Assembly (NCBI GenBank): GCA_964349045.1 | Contig: CAYGFI010000202.1 | Location: 1-7,357, forward strand | DNA: 7,357 nt | Source of the DNA: JACJXF01 sp964349045 | GTDB taxonomy: Bacteria; Bacteroidota; Bacteroidia; Bacteroidales; GCA-2748055 | Direction: 5' to 3' | Shown here: one piece after another, positions 5,797 to 7,357 of the stretch | Position numbering within the stretch: the first letter of the stretch is position 1 | How the letters are laid out: every line of letters begins with the position of its first letter | Notes under the pieces: model-generated | Database searches by the model: none | The model's input: only the letters and a program-made list of their open reading frames with translations | Told to the model about the DNA's origin: nothing | Program-made: the position numbers and the translations under genes

Positions 5797-7047
5797 TTAA
5801 CTTAACTTTTTAAATATTGCCGAGGTGTTATGTCCGCCAAATCCAAAGGTATTACTGAGAGCATAATTTACAGTTCGCTTTTGCGCCTTGTTGGGAGTGA
5901 GATTTAGCTTCGGGTCGATTTCAGGATCAAGTGTCACCAGGTTAATGGTGGGTGGGATAATATCATATTGGGTTGCCAGAACTGTGGCAATGGCTTCAAT
6001 AGCGCCGGCAGCGCCCAGTAAATGTCCGGTCATTGATTTTGTCGCGCTGATATTCAATTTATAGGCATGATCGCCAAATATCGATTTAATAGCAATCGTT
6101 TCGGATATGTCTCCAAGTGGTGTAGCTGTGCCATGAACGTTGATATAATCAATGTCTTCAGGTTTAATATTAGCATCGCTCAGAGCTCTTTGCATAACTA
6201 ACCTGGCGCCAAGCCCATCGGGATGAGGAGCAGTAAGATGGTGAGCATCCGCCGACAAGCCTCCGCCGGCAAGTTCAGCATAAATTTTTGCTCCCCTCGC
6301 TTTTGCGTGCTCATATTCTTCAAGGATAAGAGCGCCTGCGCCTTCTCCCATAACGAAACCATCGCGGCTTGAGTCAAATGGACGCGAAGCGGATTTATAG
6401 TTATCGTTATTGGTAGAAATGGCCTGCATACTGTTAAATCCTCCCATTCCAGCCTCATTAATGGCTGCTTCTGATCCTCCGGTAACAAACATAATGGCTT
6501 TACCAAGACGGATCAGATTTAAGGCATCAATCAGCGCGTTGGTTGATGAAGCACAGGCAGAAACGGTTGCGTAGTTTGGCCCGCGAAAACCATATTTTAT
6601 TGAGATGTGACCTGCTGCTATATCCGAGATCATCTTGGGGATAAAGAAAGGGCTAAACCGCGGAGAACCATCTCCGTTGGCATAACTTCTCATTTCTTCC
6701 ATGAATGTCTCAATACCTCCGATTCCGGATGCCCAGATAACACCAACATTATCAGTGTCGGTTTTTTCCAGATCAATTCCTGAATCTACAATAGCCTGAT
6801 CAGCTGCAACAAGTGCAAATTGAGCATAAGGATCAAGCTTACGCATCTCCTTCCTGTCAAAATAAAGCGAGGGATCAAAATTCTTAACCTCGCAGGCAAA
6901 TCTGGTTTTAAACTTTTCAGTATTAAAACGGGTAATAGGGGCAGCGCCACTAACACCGGCAACCAGGTTGTTCCAATATTCCTCAACAGTATTACCCAGA
7001 GGAGTTATGGCACCCAAACCTGTTACTACTACCCGCTTTAATTCCAT
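5797..7047 (-). CDS. fabF: Beta-ketoacyl-ACP synthase II (KAS II)
   Basis: Condensing enzyme of type II fatty-acid synthesis. It joins malonyl-ACP to an acyl chain held on the active-site cysteine, releasing CO2, in the cytosol. At 416 aa it is full length for the family. The thiolase-fold catalytic triad is intact: C165 in SACASS, H305 in VHGTATPLGD and H342 in TKSMTGHLLGAAG, with the conserved K337 just before it. The C-terminal loop NTFGFGGHN, which gates the acyl pocket, is present at 399-407. The N-terminus VVVTGLGAITPLG is the classic opening, so the start is secure. The gene lies 27 bases downstream of acpP, which encodes its substrate carrier, and six bases upstream of rnc. The usual HGTSTP is HGTATP here, a mild change unlikely to affect catalysis. 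Confidence 0.97.
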   Translation of the reverse strand: MELKRVVVTGLGAITPLGNTVEEYWNNLVAGVSGAAPITRFNTEKFKTRFACEVKNFDPSLYFDRKEMRKLDPYAQFALVAADQAIVDSGIDLEKTDTDNVGVIWASGIGGIETFMEEMRSYANGDGSPRFSPFFIPKMISDIAAGHISIKYGFRGPNYATVSACASSTNALIDALNLIRLGKAIMFVTGGSEAAINEAGMGGFNSMQAISTNNDNYKSASRPFDSSRDGFVMGEGAGALILEEYEHAKARGAKIYAELAGGGLSADAHHLTAPHPDGLGARLVMQRALSDANIKPEDIDYINVHGTATPLGDISETIAIKSIFGDHAYKLNISATKSMTGHLLGAAGAIEAIATVLATQYDIIPPTINLVTLDPEIDPKLNLTPNKAQKRTVNYALSNTFGFGGHNTSAIFKKLS

Positions 7048-7074
7048 ACCTGAAATAATTTAAATGCAAAAAAA

Positions 7075-7311
7075 TTATTTTGCGTTTGCCTCAATGTATT
7101 TAATCGCTTCACCAACTGTGCCGATATTTTCAGCCTGGTCGTCAGGAATACCAATATTGAATTCTTTTTCAAATTCCATGATCAATTCAACAGTGTCAAG
7201 AGAATCTGCACCCAAATCGTTCGTGAAGCTGGCTTCCGGGGTAACTTCGTTCTCATCAACACCTAATTTGTCAACGATGATAGCTTTAACTCTTGATGCA
7301 ATATCAGACAT
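7075..7311 (-). CDS. acpP: Acyl carrier protein
   Basis: Acidic four-helix carrier protein of 78 aa that holds growing acyl chains on a 4'-phosphopantetheine arm during fatty-acid synthesis. The attachment site is S37 in the motif GADSLDTVELIMEFE, the canonical DSL signature; helix II following it is the usual docking surface for partner enzymes. Length, charge and the opening MSDIASRVKAIIVDKLGV are typical. It is the first gene of the acpP-fabF-rnc-IPExxxVDY unit visible here. Only 46 bases upstream are inside the window. They are very AT-rich and show no exact TAnnTTTG box, so the promoter may be degenerate or lie outside. Confidence 0.97.
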   Translation of the reverse strand: MSDIASRVKAIIVDKLGVDENEVTPEASFTNDLGADSLDTVELIMEFEKEFNIGIPDDQAENIGTVGEAIKYIEANAK

Positions 7312-7357
7312 AGCTGTAAAAATTTAATTAATAATAAGTTTATTTTTGAAGTTGCAA

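Noticed and set aside
6198..6506. 102-residue minus-strand frame inside fabF
   Set aside because: It is out of frame within a fully conserved fabF and has no recognisable motifs; a shadow of the real gene.
7312..7357. Possible acpP promoter (TTG at 7357-7355 and TATTATTA-like box)
   Set aside because: The box has two mismatches to TAnnTTTG in a purely AT-rich stretch and the region is cut by the window edge; not distinguishable from background.

Overview
The window looks like a chromosomal segment from a member of the Bacteroidota, probably Bacteroidales. The signs are: the core order acpP-fabF-rnc followed by an IPExxxVDY-type gene; three exact TAnnTTTG promoter -7 boxes, the form read by the Bacteroidota primary sigma factor; no clear Shine-Dalgarno sequences; and a two-component pair resembling Bacteroides RprX/RprY. 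Base composition is moderately AT-rich. I see no transposase, integrase, tRNA, rRNA or CRISPR array.

Layout from left to right. Positions 37-84 hold a six-unit 8-bp tandem repeat that runs into the 3' end of a response regulator gene (65-805, minus strand). The histidine kinase gene (802-2388, minus) lies upstream of it and overlaps it by four bases. A compact divergent control region (about 2389-2515) follows, with back-to-back promoters and, between them, four TTAA-core repeats spaced exactly 10 bp apart. On the plus strand come a small secreted Met/His-rich protein (2516-3118), a strong hairpin terminator (3157-3196), a separate promoter, and a membrane-anchored J-domain protein (3291-4544). 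That gene converges on a minus-strand operon running acpP (7311) -> fabF -> rnc -> IPExxxVDY-type gene (ending at 4584).

The right half is housekeeping: fatty-acid chain elongation (acyl carrier protein and ketoacyl-ACP synthase II), RNase III, and a small conserved protein of unknown role. The left half is the more interesting part. A sensor kinase/regulator pair diverges from a small exported protein, and the region between them carries GTTAA-N5-GTTAA type boxes. This recalls the enterobacterial cpxRA/cpxP layout with its GTAAA-N5-GTAAA boxes. The proposal is an autoregulated envelope-stress or metal-response module whose output includes the Met-rich periplasmic protein. The operator geometry is seen directly; the function is inferred.
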